A stretch of 24,404 nt of DNA, taken from NCBI GenBank assembly GCA_023091735.1, contig JALKBU010000794.1, positions 1-24,404 of the forward strand. Direction: 5' to 3'. A program made the position numbers and the translations under genes. The DNA is from Trichomonas tenax. Taxonomy: Eukaryota > Parabasalia > Trichomonadida > Trichomonadidae. Positions 17,487 to 24,404 of the stretch are shown in pieces. The notes beneath the pieces are model-generated. The model saw nothing but the letters and a program-made list of their open reading frames with translations, had not been told where the DNA came from and did not search any database. The number at the start of each line of letters is the position of its first letter. Position 1 is the stretch's first letter.

Positions 17487-18326
17487 TTAAATTCCCTTTT
17501 ATGGGTAAATTTGAATGGTGTCTTATATCGTCACAATTTTTTGGTGTCCAACATAACCTTAGACACTCTCAAATTTTGAACGGTTTGCGACGGTTTTTGA
17601 TACACATTCAAAAAATTTGAAATGCAAGATAATAAGAAATATGCAACCTATGGATATAGTCAATTCGTTTGGTTGAATTGGAATTTTCAAAAGAGTTGAT
17701 TTTTATGCCAAAAACTCAAAACAAAAACAAAAAAATTTTAAAATAGACACACTTGAGAACATTGGACATGGAATTCAGGACACACTTTTTCATTTTTTCG
17801 AAAAGCCTAAAATTAAGCAAACATCAAAAAAAAAAGCTTGAAAAGTGGAAAAGAAAGAAAAATATCTATTTTTATAGAAATATTTCAACTTCTTTTTCTC
17901 GGCTTCCGTAAGAACAAATTACGAGGTAATCGAGGTTTGAAAGTAATTCATAGCAATATATATATATACTTTAAATATTAGCCCAACTTCTTGGGAAATG
18001 GGAAGTGTTATCACCTTTCGAAAAAACGGAATTGAATTTTAATTAGCAATCACACATTATCATTATATTGGCGTTAACAATCTCTATGATATATGCATCA
18101 TAACATATTGCTATCACTCAATATTTCGAATTATATAATTTCATAATCAAACAGCAGAGCATATTTACTTCCATTGTTAATTATGCTATCTAGGTATATT
18201 AAGAAATGAGGTCAATAGCTAAAAAAAATTATGAGCTCATAAATTTGTTACTCAACATATAATTGAAACTATTATAACAGAACATTCTATAAGCGTGTAA
18301 TATAATTTCGAAATTAACAATTTTAT
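17487..18326. other. Gene-free stretch before Vps60 3' end
   Basis: AT-rich DNA without a credible ORF. Partial repeats of GGTGTC/GACAC words occur around 17510-17790, and a TA run at about 17957-17968. No RNA gene is recognised. The last bases are the 3' flank of Vps60. Confidence 0.6.
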
Positions 18327-18923
18327 TTACCATTGTTCCTTAACTGGTGTCTTTGTGTCATCTTCAAGGCCCTCCAAGTCCATATCAGCATCACCGAGAT
18401 CATCAGCTTCGAGAGCAGCGAGTTCATCCATGAGTTCGCCTTCATCGATGTCAGCGCCCATGTTTTGTGAAAGCATATCCTGGATTTCGTTAGAATCAGC
18501 CATCATATCTTCCATATCCAACTGCAGCTCGTCGACATCTTCAACAGAACCCAAAGCTTTCATTTGCTGCTTCATTGCCTGGTTGGATTGCTTCATGGCT
18601 TGGAAAGTATCGACAGTAATCTTCATTGACTGTGTTTGCATTTGAACATTATCAATGTTAAAGCGCTGTCCGTCAATTCTGCTCTGCATAGCTTCGAGCT
18701 GCTTACGGCGCTTCAACAAGTCGGTGGCCTTCTTGCGGAGCATTGGTACACGTGATTTGTTCTGTGGCATCTTCATTTGTTTGCCCAATTCTTGAATCTT
18801 TTTGTTTAAGTCGTTAATCTGTCTGTCAAGGTCCTCACTCTTACGTCCGAGTTGGTTGGATGTCTCGTCGAGGTCAACTTGTTGGCATGGTGCCTCCTTC
18901 TTCTTGCCAAAGAAACGCTTCAT
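18327..18923 (-). CDS. VPS60: ESCRT-III subunit Vps60 / CHMP5
   Basis: A 198-residue Snf7-superfamily protein. It has the start MKRFFGKKK (CHMP5: MNRLFGK), a basic helical half (residues 10-100) with two long coiled-coil helices (LDRQINDLNKKIQELGKQM; MLRKKATDLLKRRKQLEAMQ), then an acidic half with LQLDMEDMMADSNEIQDML, which closely parallels the CHMP5 segment LQDQLEDMMEDANEIQEAL, and a Glu/Asp-rich tail ending near a basic KTPVKEQW. ESCRT-III proteins polymerise on endosomal membranes for vesicle budding and scission; Vps60 binds the Vta1/LIP5 cofactor of Vps4. Length is close to the usual 215-230. The start ATG is the only plausible one. The stop is part of TAAATAAA, a poly(A)-type signal overlapping the stop. 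Upstream, AAGTGTCA and GAGTGTCA words recur in the first 45 nt. Confidence 0.93.
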   Translation of the reverse strand: MKRFFGKKKEAPCQQVDLDETSNQLGRKSEDLDRQINDLNKKIQELGKQMKMPQNKSRVPMLRKKATDLLKRRKQLEAMQSRIDGQRFNIDNVQMQTQSMKITVDTFQAMKQSNQAMKQQMKALGSVEDVDELQLDMEDMMADSNEIQDMLSQNMGADIDEGELMDELAALEADDLGDADMDLEGLEDDTKTPVKEQW

Positions 18924-19233
18924 TGATAAAAAATAAGTGTCAAAATTTTTTCACCGAGTGTCACGTTTTTAAATCATTTTGTCGATAGAAATGGCCATAA
19001 AATTTAGACCTCAGACACCAAAATTTGGAATCATAATAATGTGTATAATCATTCGGTAACAGAAAAAAAACACAAAACGCCAATATTTTTATTTTTCAAA
19101 ATGTATTTTTTGTTTTTTCCTCTTCGCAATTCAACAATAAACTTTTTAGATCTATTGGATTCTGTTTACATAACTTGTAGTATTAGACATGATTTTTGCC
19201 ACCTAAACTAATTTTATTTTCGGATAATGACAT

Positions 19234-19328
19234 TTTACATGTCAAAAATTAGGATATTTTACGTGACATAAATTTTATTTTATATGTCAGAAATATATTT
19301 ACACATCTTAAATAATATTTACATGACA
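19234..19328 (+). promoter_or_regulatory. Four TTTAYRTGWCA motifs
   Basis: TTTACATGTCA (19234-19244), TTTACGTGACA (19258-19268), TTTATATGTCA (19279-19289) and TTTACATGACA (19318-19328), all in the same orientation, 24, 21 and 39 nt apart, ending 22 nt before the ATG at 19351. The regular array argues for bound protein rather than chance. Confidence 0.6.
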
Positions 19329-19339
19329 AAAAGATATTT

Positions 19340-19346
19340 TCATTAT
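19340..19346 (+). promoter_or_regulatory. Initiator (Inr) TCATTAT
   Basis: Matches the trichomonad initiator consensus TCA(+1)YW. The inferred first transcribed A at 19342 gives a 9-nt 5' UTR, typical of Trichomonas genes. Confidence 0.65.
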
Positions 19347-19350
19347 TTGA

Positions 19351-20703
19351 ATGGAAGATTTTAAGTGTTATGAAGGTTTAAATAGTATAATTACAAGCCA
19401 AAAAGCTCCGCTAATAGCTGTTCAATCAATTGAGCATCCAAGTCTTCATATAACAGCTGAAAATTATCAATCACCTGAACTTCAAGAGGCATTAAAGCAA
19501 ATAAAGGAATTTTCTGAGTTTGTAGCTGATTCTATAAAGAATAATCCTATAGAGTTTCTTAAATCTGGTGCTTTAAATGATCTTCAAAATTTCTTTGTTG
19601 AAACTCCAATGTTTATTGAAGATATATTATTAAAAATAGTTTTTTATATCGTGTCTGCTGCTAACACTGATATTTTGGATGAAATTATAAATTCTGAAAT
19701 AATTATCAATTCTTTGATAGAAAATATTAATATCAAAAGCTCGTATTGTAGCATTATTCTTTTGCTTTCTAAGGCAACAAACAAAGAACAATTAGCATCT
19801 AAATTCACGTTTGAAATTATGTTTGAACATGAAAATATAGATGATTCTGATATTGAAATTATTCCTCATCTGTTAATTACATCCCAGTTAATGACTGATT
19901 TTAGAATAATACCAACACATGAGGAACAATCCATGCTTATTGAATTTCTTAATACAATGCCTTCGATCGGATTTAATGAAGTTTCATCATATTCAGAAAC
20001 AATATCATTATTACAAGTTTTATTCACTTATATAGATTATATTCCAAACATTTTTACACAACTATCAGATGAATTCTATGATATGATCATATCAATCTCT
20101 GAGAAGAGTGTTCCTTTTGTGATGTTATGCATGATTTTTACAAAGATTTATTGCAATGTTCAAAATATGGAATTATCAACGCATTTGTTCAATAAGATTG
20201 ATATAAATCAAGTTGAATCAAAGCTATTCGATCCAAGCCTACAAAAAAACTCAACAAATGCAATGATTTCGTTGCTGAAATATTTTGAAATTTTCTTTAA
20301 TCTGTTTCCTGATTTCATTCGAAATGATTTTAGTTTGGAACTCTTTGATCACTTGATTCCTTTATTCCTACAAAACCAATATGGATGTAAAGCGAAGATT
20401 ATAGATTTAATGTTGAAAATAATCTCTTTATTGAATCAAATCATTGCTAAAATAACAGATGATTTTGTTATTGCTTTAATAGGATTTATTGAAAATAGTG
20501 AAGAAACGGTGGAAAACGGATTGAAAATAATTGATTTAATGATTCAATATCATGGAAGAATGAATGGGTATCAACATTTTCTTGGATTTTTAGCAGAAAA
20601 TGAATTTTGCGATGCTTTAAATTCGATTATTGATGAAGAAAAATCGGAAAATGAAATACAACTTGCGAATAATCTTTTGGTTTTATTTAATAAAGATAAA
20701 TGA
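19351..20703 (+). CDS. Alpha-helical (ARM/HEAT-like) protein of unknown function
   Basis: A 450-residue soluble protein, nearly all helix, rich in Ile, Leu, Asn and Phe, without membrane segments or a recognised catalytic motif. Repeated pairs of amphipathic helices (for example ILLKIVFYIVSAANTDILD, DHLIPLFLQNQYGCKAKIID, GLKIIDLMIQYHGRMNGYQH) suggest an armadillo-like solenoid; the last helix pair resembles the C-terminal ARM units of many lineage-specific trichomonad proteins. I do not recognise an orthologue. The ATG lies 9 nt after the initiator and is the only reasonable start. Codon choice is far more A/T-rich than in the P2, Sec24 or Vps60 genes, consistent with low expression. The stop TGA faces the helicase stop across 45 nt. 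Confidence 0.8.
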   Translation: MEDFKCYEGLNSIITSQKAPLIAVQSIEHPSLHITAENYQSPELQEALKQIKEFSEFVADSIKNNPIEFLKSGALNDLQNFFVETPMFIEDILLKIVFYIVSAANTDILDEIINSEIIINSLIENINIKSSYCSIILLLSKATNKEQLASKFTFEIMFEHENIDDSDIEIIPHLLITSQLMTDFRIIPTHEEQSMLIEFLNTMPSIGFNEVSSYSETISLLQVLFTYIDYIPNIFTQLSDEFYDMIISISEKSVPFVMLCMIFTKIYCNVQNMELSTHLFNKIDINQVESKLFDPSLQKNSTNAMISLLKYFEIFFNLFPDFIRNDFSLELFDHLIPLFLQNQYGCKAKIIDLMLKIISLLNQIIAKITDDFVIALIGFIENSEETVENGLKIIDLMIQYHGRMNGYQHFLGFLAENEFCDALNSIIDEEKSENEIQLANNLLVLFNKDK

Positions 20704-20748
20704 AACAATGTATGTTTTATAATATCAACAACAAAAAAAAAAATTAAA

Positions 20749-22359
20749 TTACTGTTCATAATGAACATCTTCTTCTGGTTCAACTCTATGCTGACATGAT
20801 GGATCTCTGAGCATTGCTTCAGGAATTGGGAAATTGCCTCTTCTCAGCATAGCCGCTAAATCATACATAATTTCTTTATCATCCTTCGTAATAAAGCTTG
20901 TTGCAGTACCATCTTTTCCGTTTCTGCCTGTTCTGCCGATCCTATGGACGTATGTATGAATGTTTCTTGGCATTTCCAAGTTTACGATATTCATGACATC
21001 GGGAATATCGATACCACGTGAAATAACATCTGTTGCTACGAGGACATCGAATAAATTACTTTGTATACCATCAACGATTTGATCTCTTTCTTTCTGTGTC
21101 TTACCACCATGAATGAATGCGCATCTGAAGCCATTTGAATGAATTGTACTTGCAGCTTTCTCGCATGAATCGCGGCTGTTGACGAAAACAATAATTGGTG
21201 ACTTCATGCATCTCATACTCTCAAGGCAGGTTTCCACACGCTTGCCACGCCTGCAGTAGTGAACGACCTGTTTGATATTCTCACTTGCGTCGCCAATATC
21301 GCCGACAGAGATATTAACGACATCTTTAAAGAAATCTTCAACAATGGAGAGAACTTCGTGTGGCATTGTCGCTGAAAACATCATTAAATGCTTCTCTGGT
21401 GGGCAATTGGAAAGAATGGAAGTGATCTGTGGTCCAAGGGATTTATCGACCATCTTATCGCATTCATCCATAACAACATAGAAAACTTTTTGCAAAGTAA
21501 TCAAATGCGAACTGATAGCATCATTAAGACGACCAGGAGTGGCAACAAGAACGTGATTTACGTGTGCTAACTCTAACGCTTGGTCTGTGAGACGGAAATT
21601 TCCTGTTAAAATGCGTGCTTTGATATTAAGACTTAATCCAATCCTATTGATAACATCCTGGACTTGAACAGCAAGTTCATGTGTGGGAACAAGTACAACA
21701 GCGAGCGGTGTAGCAAATGTATTCTCATGATTTCCATTCTGCATTGAGTTATAAACATAATACAACAAAGGAATGACATAAGAGAGTGTTTTACCTGTGC
21801 CGGGCTGTGAGAGGCCGATGATGTCGTATCCTGCGATAGAACATGGTATTGTTGCCGATTGGATGATCAATGGCTTCACGAAATCTAAACTTTTGAGTGA
21901 CTGAATAAGCTCGGGTTGGAGTGGAGCACTCCACTCCTTCATTGGTGGAGTGACAATTTTCATCTTTGCACGGTAAACAACGTGATTATCATTTCTCCAA
22001 AGTCTGATATCGCGTGGAGTCATTTCTTCAGTCTTCACTGGCTTCGCTTTCTTCGGTCTGTTCGATGGCCTTTCGAATTCGTCGAATTTTGTCTCCTGTT
22101 CTTCAGGATCTATGATTTTTAGCTTCTTTCCACCAATTTTGTCGCGAAATCGATAAAATGTGTCTTCTTTCCAGCTCCAGTTCTGAGAGCGAGTGTCTGT
22201 GAAGTTTCTCATACTGCGTTCTTTGTCTTCGGTAAAAATATCGTGAATATACTTCAATTGATCGTCGTCTGCGGTCGATTTTATGAAAGTCTCTTTCTTT
22301 GTGGCCCCGAGTTCAACAAAGCCGTATGGTTTGCTTGATTTGTTGTTTTTAACATCCAT
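20749..22359 (-). CDS. PRP28: DEAD-box RNA helicase, Prp28/DDX23-like
   Basis: 536 residues from the ATG at 22359; the ORF runs on to a TTG at 22419, which I do not accept. Motifs in order: Q motif with Gln167 (IIQSAT), Walker A SQPGTGKT (184-191), PTHELA (225-230), TPGR (274-277), DECD (298-301), SAT (329-331), SRGIDIPD (447-454) and HRIGRTGR (472-479). Assignment to Prp28, which swaps U1 for U6 at the 5' splice site, rests on the lead-in MTPRDIRLWR before the helicase core (DDX23: MTDRDWRIFR), the DKMVD after motif II (DDX23: DRMID), and the tail FPIPEAMLRDPSCQHR (DDX23: PPELANHPDAQHK). The Cys in motif II is unusual for Prp28. The N-terminal 110 residues are charged and unassigned. A generic DDX5-like helicase is the alternative. 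Confidence 0.9.
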   Translation of the reverse strand: MDVKNNKSSKPYGFVELGATKKETFIKSTADDDQLKYIHDIFTEDKERSMRNFTDTRSQNWSWKEDTFYRFRDKIGGKKLKIIDPEEQETKFDEFERPSNRPKKAKPVKTEEMTPRDIRLWRNDNHVVYRAKMKIVTPPMKEWSAPLQPELIQSLKSLDFVKPLIIQSATIPCSIAGYDIIGLSQPGTGKTLSYVIPLLYYVYNSMQNGNHENTFATPLAVVLVPTHELAVQVQDVINRIGLSLNIKARILTGNFRLTDQALELAHVNHVLVATPGRLNDAISSHLITLQKVFYVVMDECDKMVDKSLGPQITSILSNCPPEKHLMMFSATMPHEVLSIVEDFFKDVVNISVGDIGDASENIKQVVHYCRRGKRVETCLESMRCMKSPIIVFVNSRDSCEKAASTIHSNGFRCAFIHGGKTQKERDQIVDGIQSNLFDVLVATDVISRGIDIPDVMNIVNLEMPRNIHTYVHRIGRTGRNGKDGTATSFITKDDKEIMYDLAAMLRRGNFPIPEAMLRDPSCQHRVEPEEDVHYEQ

Positions 22360-22739
22360 TTTTGAACTAAAAAAGAAAAAATTTCGACTTAAAATTTGAC
22401 AATTTTGGCACTTTTGCAAAAATTAAATTCACTGCATAGTGGAATTCTTCTTGATATGAAGACTTCTAAGGCGGCAGTCCATACACTACTGCGGACGACC
22501 TCCATGATGAATGGAGAAATTCAACCCGCAATACACTTTTCATTTATTTCATATTTTTATCTTTCTAATTTCAACTGAAATCATTTACACACATATTTTA
22601 TAACGCCTGAAAAGCAATATCTTTCATATATTAAATTCTTTGACGAGTTTTCTCTCATCAGAGAGTAGTTATTTCATGATAGCTGCAAAGTCCATTAATT
22701 ATGTTAATATAAATACAATTTTAACACTAGTATCATAAC
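22360..22739. other. Intergenic region upstream of the helicase
   Basis: 380 bp. Nearest the helicase is its AT-rich promoter with TTTGACAA words. At about 22430-22520 a less AT-rich patch holds three small hairpins: CACT-gcat-AGTG, GCAGT-ACTGC with a 9-nt loop, and CTCCAT-gatga-ATGGAG. No gene is called. Confidence 0.5.
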
Positions 22740-24035
22740 TCAAATCTTTGATTTGAACTCGTTTTCCGCAATATGATTTATCTCTTCTTCTTGTTGCTTT
22801 AACTTCTGTACTAATTTTTCATCTAATTTAAATTCTTCTCTATTCTTCGGATGTCGGCGCTTCTTCGCATGATACAATGCTGCACCTTCAGCAAAGCATT
22901 CTTCTGGACGACTTAAATTGACTTTTGATTCTTCCAATCCGAAGCCAGAAGCAACAATCTTCTTCACAATAGGCATCTTTGATGACCCTCCTTGGATGAA
23001 AACGCAATTTAACTTTCCTTTTCCTGCAATTCCTGTTCTCACATCTTTGATCAATGCCGTGATCTTCTTTCCGAGATCTTGCATCATTGGGAGCTTTACT
23101 AGTTCCTCCCTTTCGACTTTAATCGATATTTTATCACCAGCAGTCACACCAAGAGGATTAAACACAATTTGGTGAGAAGATGACAAGTTTTCTTTGAGGT
23201 TTTTGACAGCCGTACGAAAAGCGACAGCATCAGGAGATTCTGGTTTGAATTTTATCAATTTAACAGTATTTTGGACTTCTGGAATATTAATCTCTTTTTC
23301 AACGCGTCCAAGCATATAATCACACAGTGCAAATGTGATATCTCTTCCTCCTATATCGATTTTGGCCCGCGACAATAATCTGATTGACTTTTCTTGAACG
23401 AGATATGCAGAGCAATCGAAATGTGTGTATCCGAAATCTACAAAAGCTGCAACATGAGGCTGAGTGGTATGTGATATCTGGCGAATGATGTAATCATAAA
23501 CTTGCGCTTGTGTGTTCGAAATCATGAACACATGTTTATCATAAATTGCACATGCCGTTTTAACAGCAATTTTCTCTTTCTCTGTGTACCAATATGGCAC
23601 AACAATCGCTATATCACTAACTGTTGAATCTGGTGACCAACAACAGATTTCATTAATCATGAAACCAAGAAGCGCAATTGGGCTCAGAATTTTTGCGAAA
23701 TTTCCGAATTTTACTTCAAAGCCTACCTTTCCATCGTTGTTTGCTATTGGATCTGTTAAAAATTTCTGTGATTTTAGCTTAGTATTGAAATCAACTTCCC
23801 AAAAATCTTTAATTCGTTCAATAACTATAGCTTTTTCTGTAAGATTTGCAGCAGAACCCCAACTTCTGATCTTGTCTAAGAATGATATCACTGTTGGCGA
23901 AAATTTGTTTTGTTGTGGGTCTAATATCATCGATGCTTTTCCATCTTTGACGTAAAACGCTTTCATTCGATGTCCTCCGAAATCTATTGCGACAAAATCT
24001 TGAATATCACCGATTTCAGAGCTCGAAATACTCAT
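22740..24035 (-). CDS. Hsp70-superfamily ATPase domain protein, Hsp110/Grp170-like, no substrate-binding domain
   Basis: 431 residues that cover only the actin-like nucleotide-binding fold. Landmarks: phosphate-1 AIDFGGHRMKA (16-26), VPYWYTEKEK (147-156, canonical VPAYFNDSQR), ISNTQAQVYDY (172-182), phosphate-2 FVDFGYTHFD (198-207), IGGRDIT (228-234), adenosine loop IQGGSSKMP (347-355) and FAEGAALYHA (381-390). The N-terminal wording (D-x-G, then MK, then ASMILDPQQNKFSPTVISF) is closest to Grp170/HYOU1/Lhs1, which act as ER exchange factors for Hsp70. Unlike those, it has no signal peptide and no C-terminal peptide-binding or helical-lid domains; after 390 come a basic KKRRHPK patch and a short charged helix. 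Family canonical residues in both phosphate loops are replaced, so ATP turnover may be weak. Cytosolic or nuclear location is inferred. The ATG at 24035 is clear. Confidence 0.88.
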   Translation of the reverse strand: MSISSSEIGDIQDFVAIDFGGHRMKAFYVKDGKASMILDPQQNKFSPTVISFLDKIRSWGSAANLTEKAIVIERIKDFWEVDFNTKLKSQKFLTDPIANNDGKVGFEVKFGNFAKILSPIALLGFMINEICCWSPDSTVSDIAIVVPYWYTEKEKIAVKTACAIYDKHVFMISNTQAQVYDYIIRQISHTTQPHVAAFVDFGYTHFDCSAYLVQEKSIRLLSRAKIDIGGRDITFALCDYMLGRVEKEINIPEVQNTVKLIKFKPESPDAVAFRTAVKNLKENLSSSHQIVFNPLGVTAGDKISIKVEREELVKLPMMQDLGKKITALIKDVRTGIAGKGKLNCVFIQGGSSKMPIVKKIVASGFGLEESKVNLSRPEECFAEGAALYHAKKRRHPKNREEFKLDEKLVQKLKQQEEEINHIAENEFKSKI

Positions 24036-24316
24036 TTTGTAAAAAAACTAATCTGTTAGGGAAAATTGACGAAAAAATTTTAAAAGTGACAAATAAGAAA
24101 AGTGTCATTTTGATACTTGAACAAAAATTAATTTTTCAAGCGAAAAAGTTTACTATTGGAGATTTGTATTGAAAATCTCGATTCTTTTCATAGAATTTTA
24201 TATAATGTTGAAATAAAATCTCTTTTTTTTCTATCAAATACTCTACTTTTCCTACATATGGACTAAAAAAATAGGTTAATTTTAGAATCTATACAATATA
24301 ACTATAGTGGAAGACT
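24036..24316. other. Upstream region of the Hsp70-like gene
   Basis: Very AT-rich. In the first 70 nt lie AAGTGACAAATAAG (24084-24097), identical as reverse complement to a sequence before Sec24, and AAGTGTCA (24100-24107). No clear TCAYW initiator. Confidence 0.5.
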
Positions 24317-24403
24317 TTATTTTGTGTATATCGATATAGAACGACCATAAGAAACATCAGCATGAATATGAGGTGAATTTGAAGTGTTGAATGAAATTGA
24401 AGG
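24317..24403 (-). CDS. Possible 3' end of a minus-strand gene cut by the window edge
   Basis: On the minus strand one frame is open from the edge for 28 codons, ending in a Ser/His/Tyr-containing stretch (PHIHADVSYGRSISIYTK) and a TAA that forms part of TAAAG, like the poly(A)-type TAAA at other stops here. Base composition rises in G/C compared with the flank. The stretch is short and could be open by chance; no family can be read from it. Confidence 0.35.
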   Translation of the reverse strand, partial: PSISFNTSNSPHIHADVSYGRSISIYTK

Positions 24404-24404
24404 G

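Larger units (their letters stand above)
18924..19350. promoter_or_regulatory. Divergent promoter region between Vps60 and the helical gene
   Basis: 427 bp separating two divergently transcribed genes. The Vps60 side has GTGTCA words at about 18937-18943 and 18957-18963. The other side carries four TTTAYRTGWCA motifs and an initiator, annotated separately. No ORF or RNA gene is seen. Confidence 0.55.

Noticed and set aside
22360..22419. N-terminal extension of the helicase by 20 residues
   Set aside because: It begins with TTG and is Phe/Cys-rich AT-biased sequence unlike the rest of the protein; ATG at 22359 is used.
22504..22578. Box C (ATGATGA) and box D (CTGA) pair about 70 nt apart
   Set aside because: The flanks do not pair into a terminal stem and no C'/D' boxes are visible.
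1..24404. CRISPR arrays, prokaryotic operons or integrated viral genes
   Set aside because: No regularly spaced direct repeats, no ribosome-binding-site pattern and no capsid, polymerase or integrase-like protein; all recognisable genes are eukaryotic.

Overview
This AT-rich window is nuclear DNA of a microbial eukaryote, most likely a parabasalid (Trichomonas or Tritrichomonas type). The evidence is: compact genes that are all uninterrupted ATG-started ORFs; a textbook trichomonad initiator (TCATTAT) 9 nt before one start codon; two exact TAACGATA (Myb-recognition-type) boxes near one gene; TAAA poly(A)-type signals that overlap or abut several stop codons; and an ankyrin protein of the type expanded in these genomes. 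The gene set is plainly eukaryotic: Furry, ribosomal P2, Sec24, USP, Vps60, Prp28-like and Hsp70-like. The species cannot be fixed from the sequence alone.

Layout. 1-1877 is gene-free. 1878-7940 (+) is a 2,020-residue helical-repeat protein that matches the Furry/Mor2/Tao3 morphogenesis scaffold from memory. It converges, with a 48-nt gap, on an ankyrin-repeat gene (7989-8852, -). Then on the minus strand come ribosomal stalk protein P2 (9619-9921), COPII coat subunit Sec24 (10248-12419) and a DUSP-type ubiquitin protease (13180-14748). Next is a gene-poor block of about 3.6 kb (14749-18326). It opens with a 593-bp terminal-inverted-repeat element without a visible transposase and also holds several strong stem-loops. 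The ESCRT-III protein Vps60/CHMP5 (18327-18923, -) follows. Then a 450-residue alpha-helical protein of unknown function (19351-20703, +) converges, with a 45-nt gap, on a Prp28/DDX23-like RNA helicase (20749-22359, -). Last is an Hsp70-family ATPase that lacks the substrate-binding domain (22740-24035, -), and possibly the 3' tip of another minus-strand gene at the right edge.

The genes do not form one pathway: they are separate eukaryotic housekeeping and regulatory genes (cell shape, translation, secretion, ubiquitin turnover, membrane scission, splicing, chaperone). There is no operon-like system.

The most interesting non-coding signals are: (a) the MITE-like element, with 21-bp inverted ends and 7-bp GCAAAAC flanking duplications, inserted 74 bp upstream of the USP start codon; (b) a recurring motif TTTAYRTGWCA, four copies in 95 bp before the helical gene, three before P2 and one before Sec24, suggesting a shared transcription-factor site; and (c) a cluster of hairpins at 17.06-17.42 kb lying between two copies of a 13-mer. 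Two upstream ORF extensions (Sec24 and the helicase) begin with TTG rather than ATG, so I place the starts at the first ATG.
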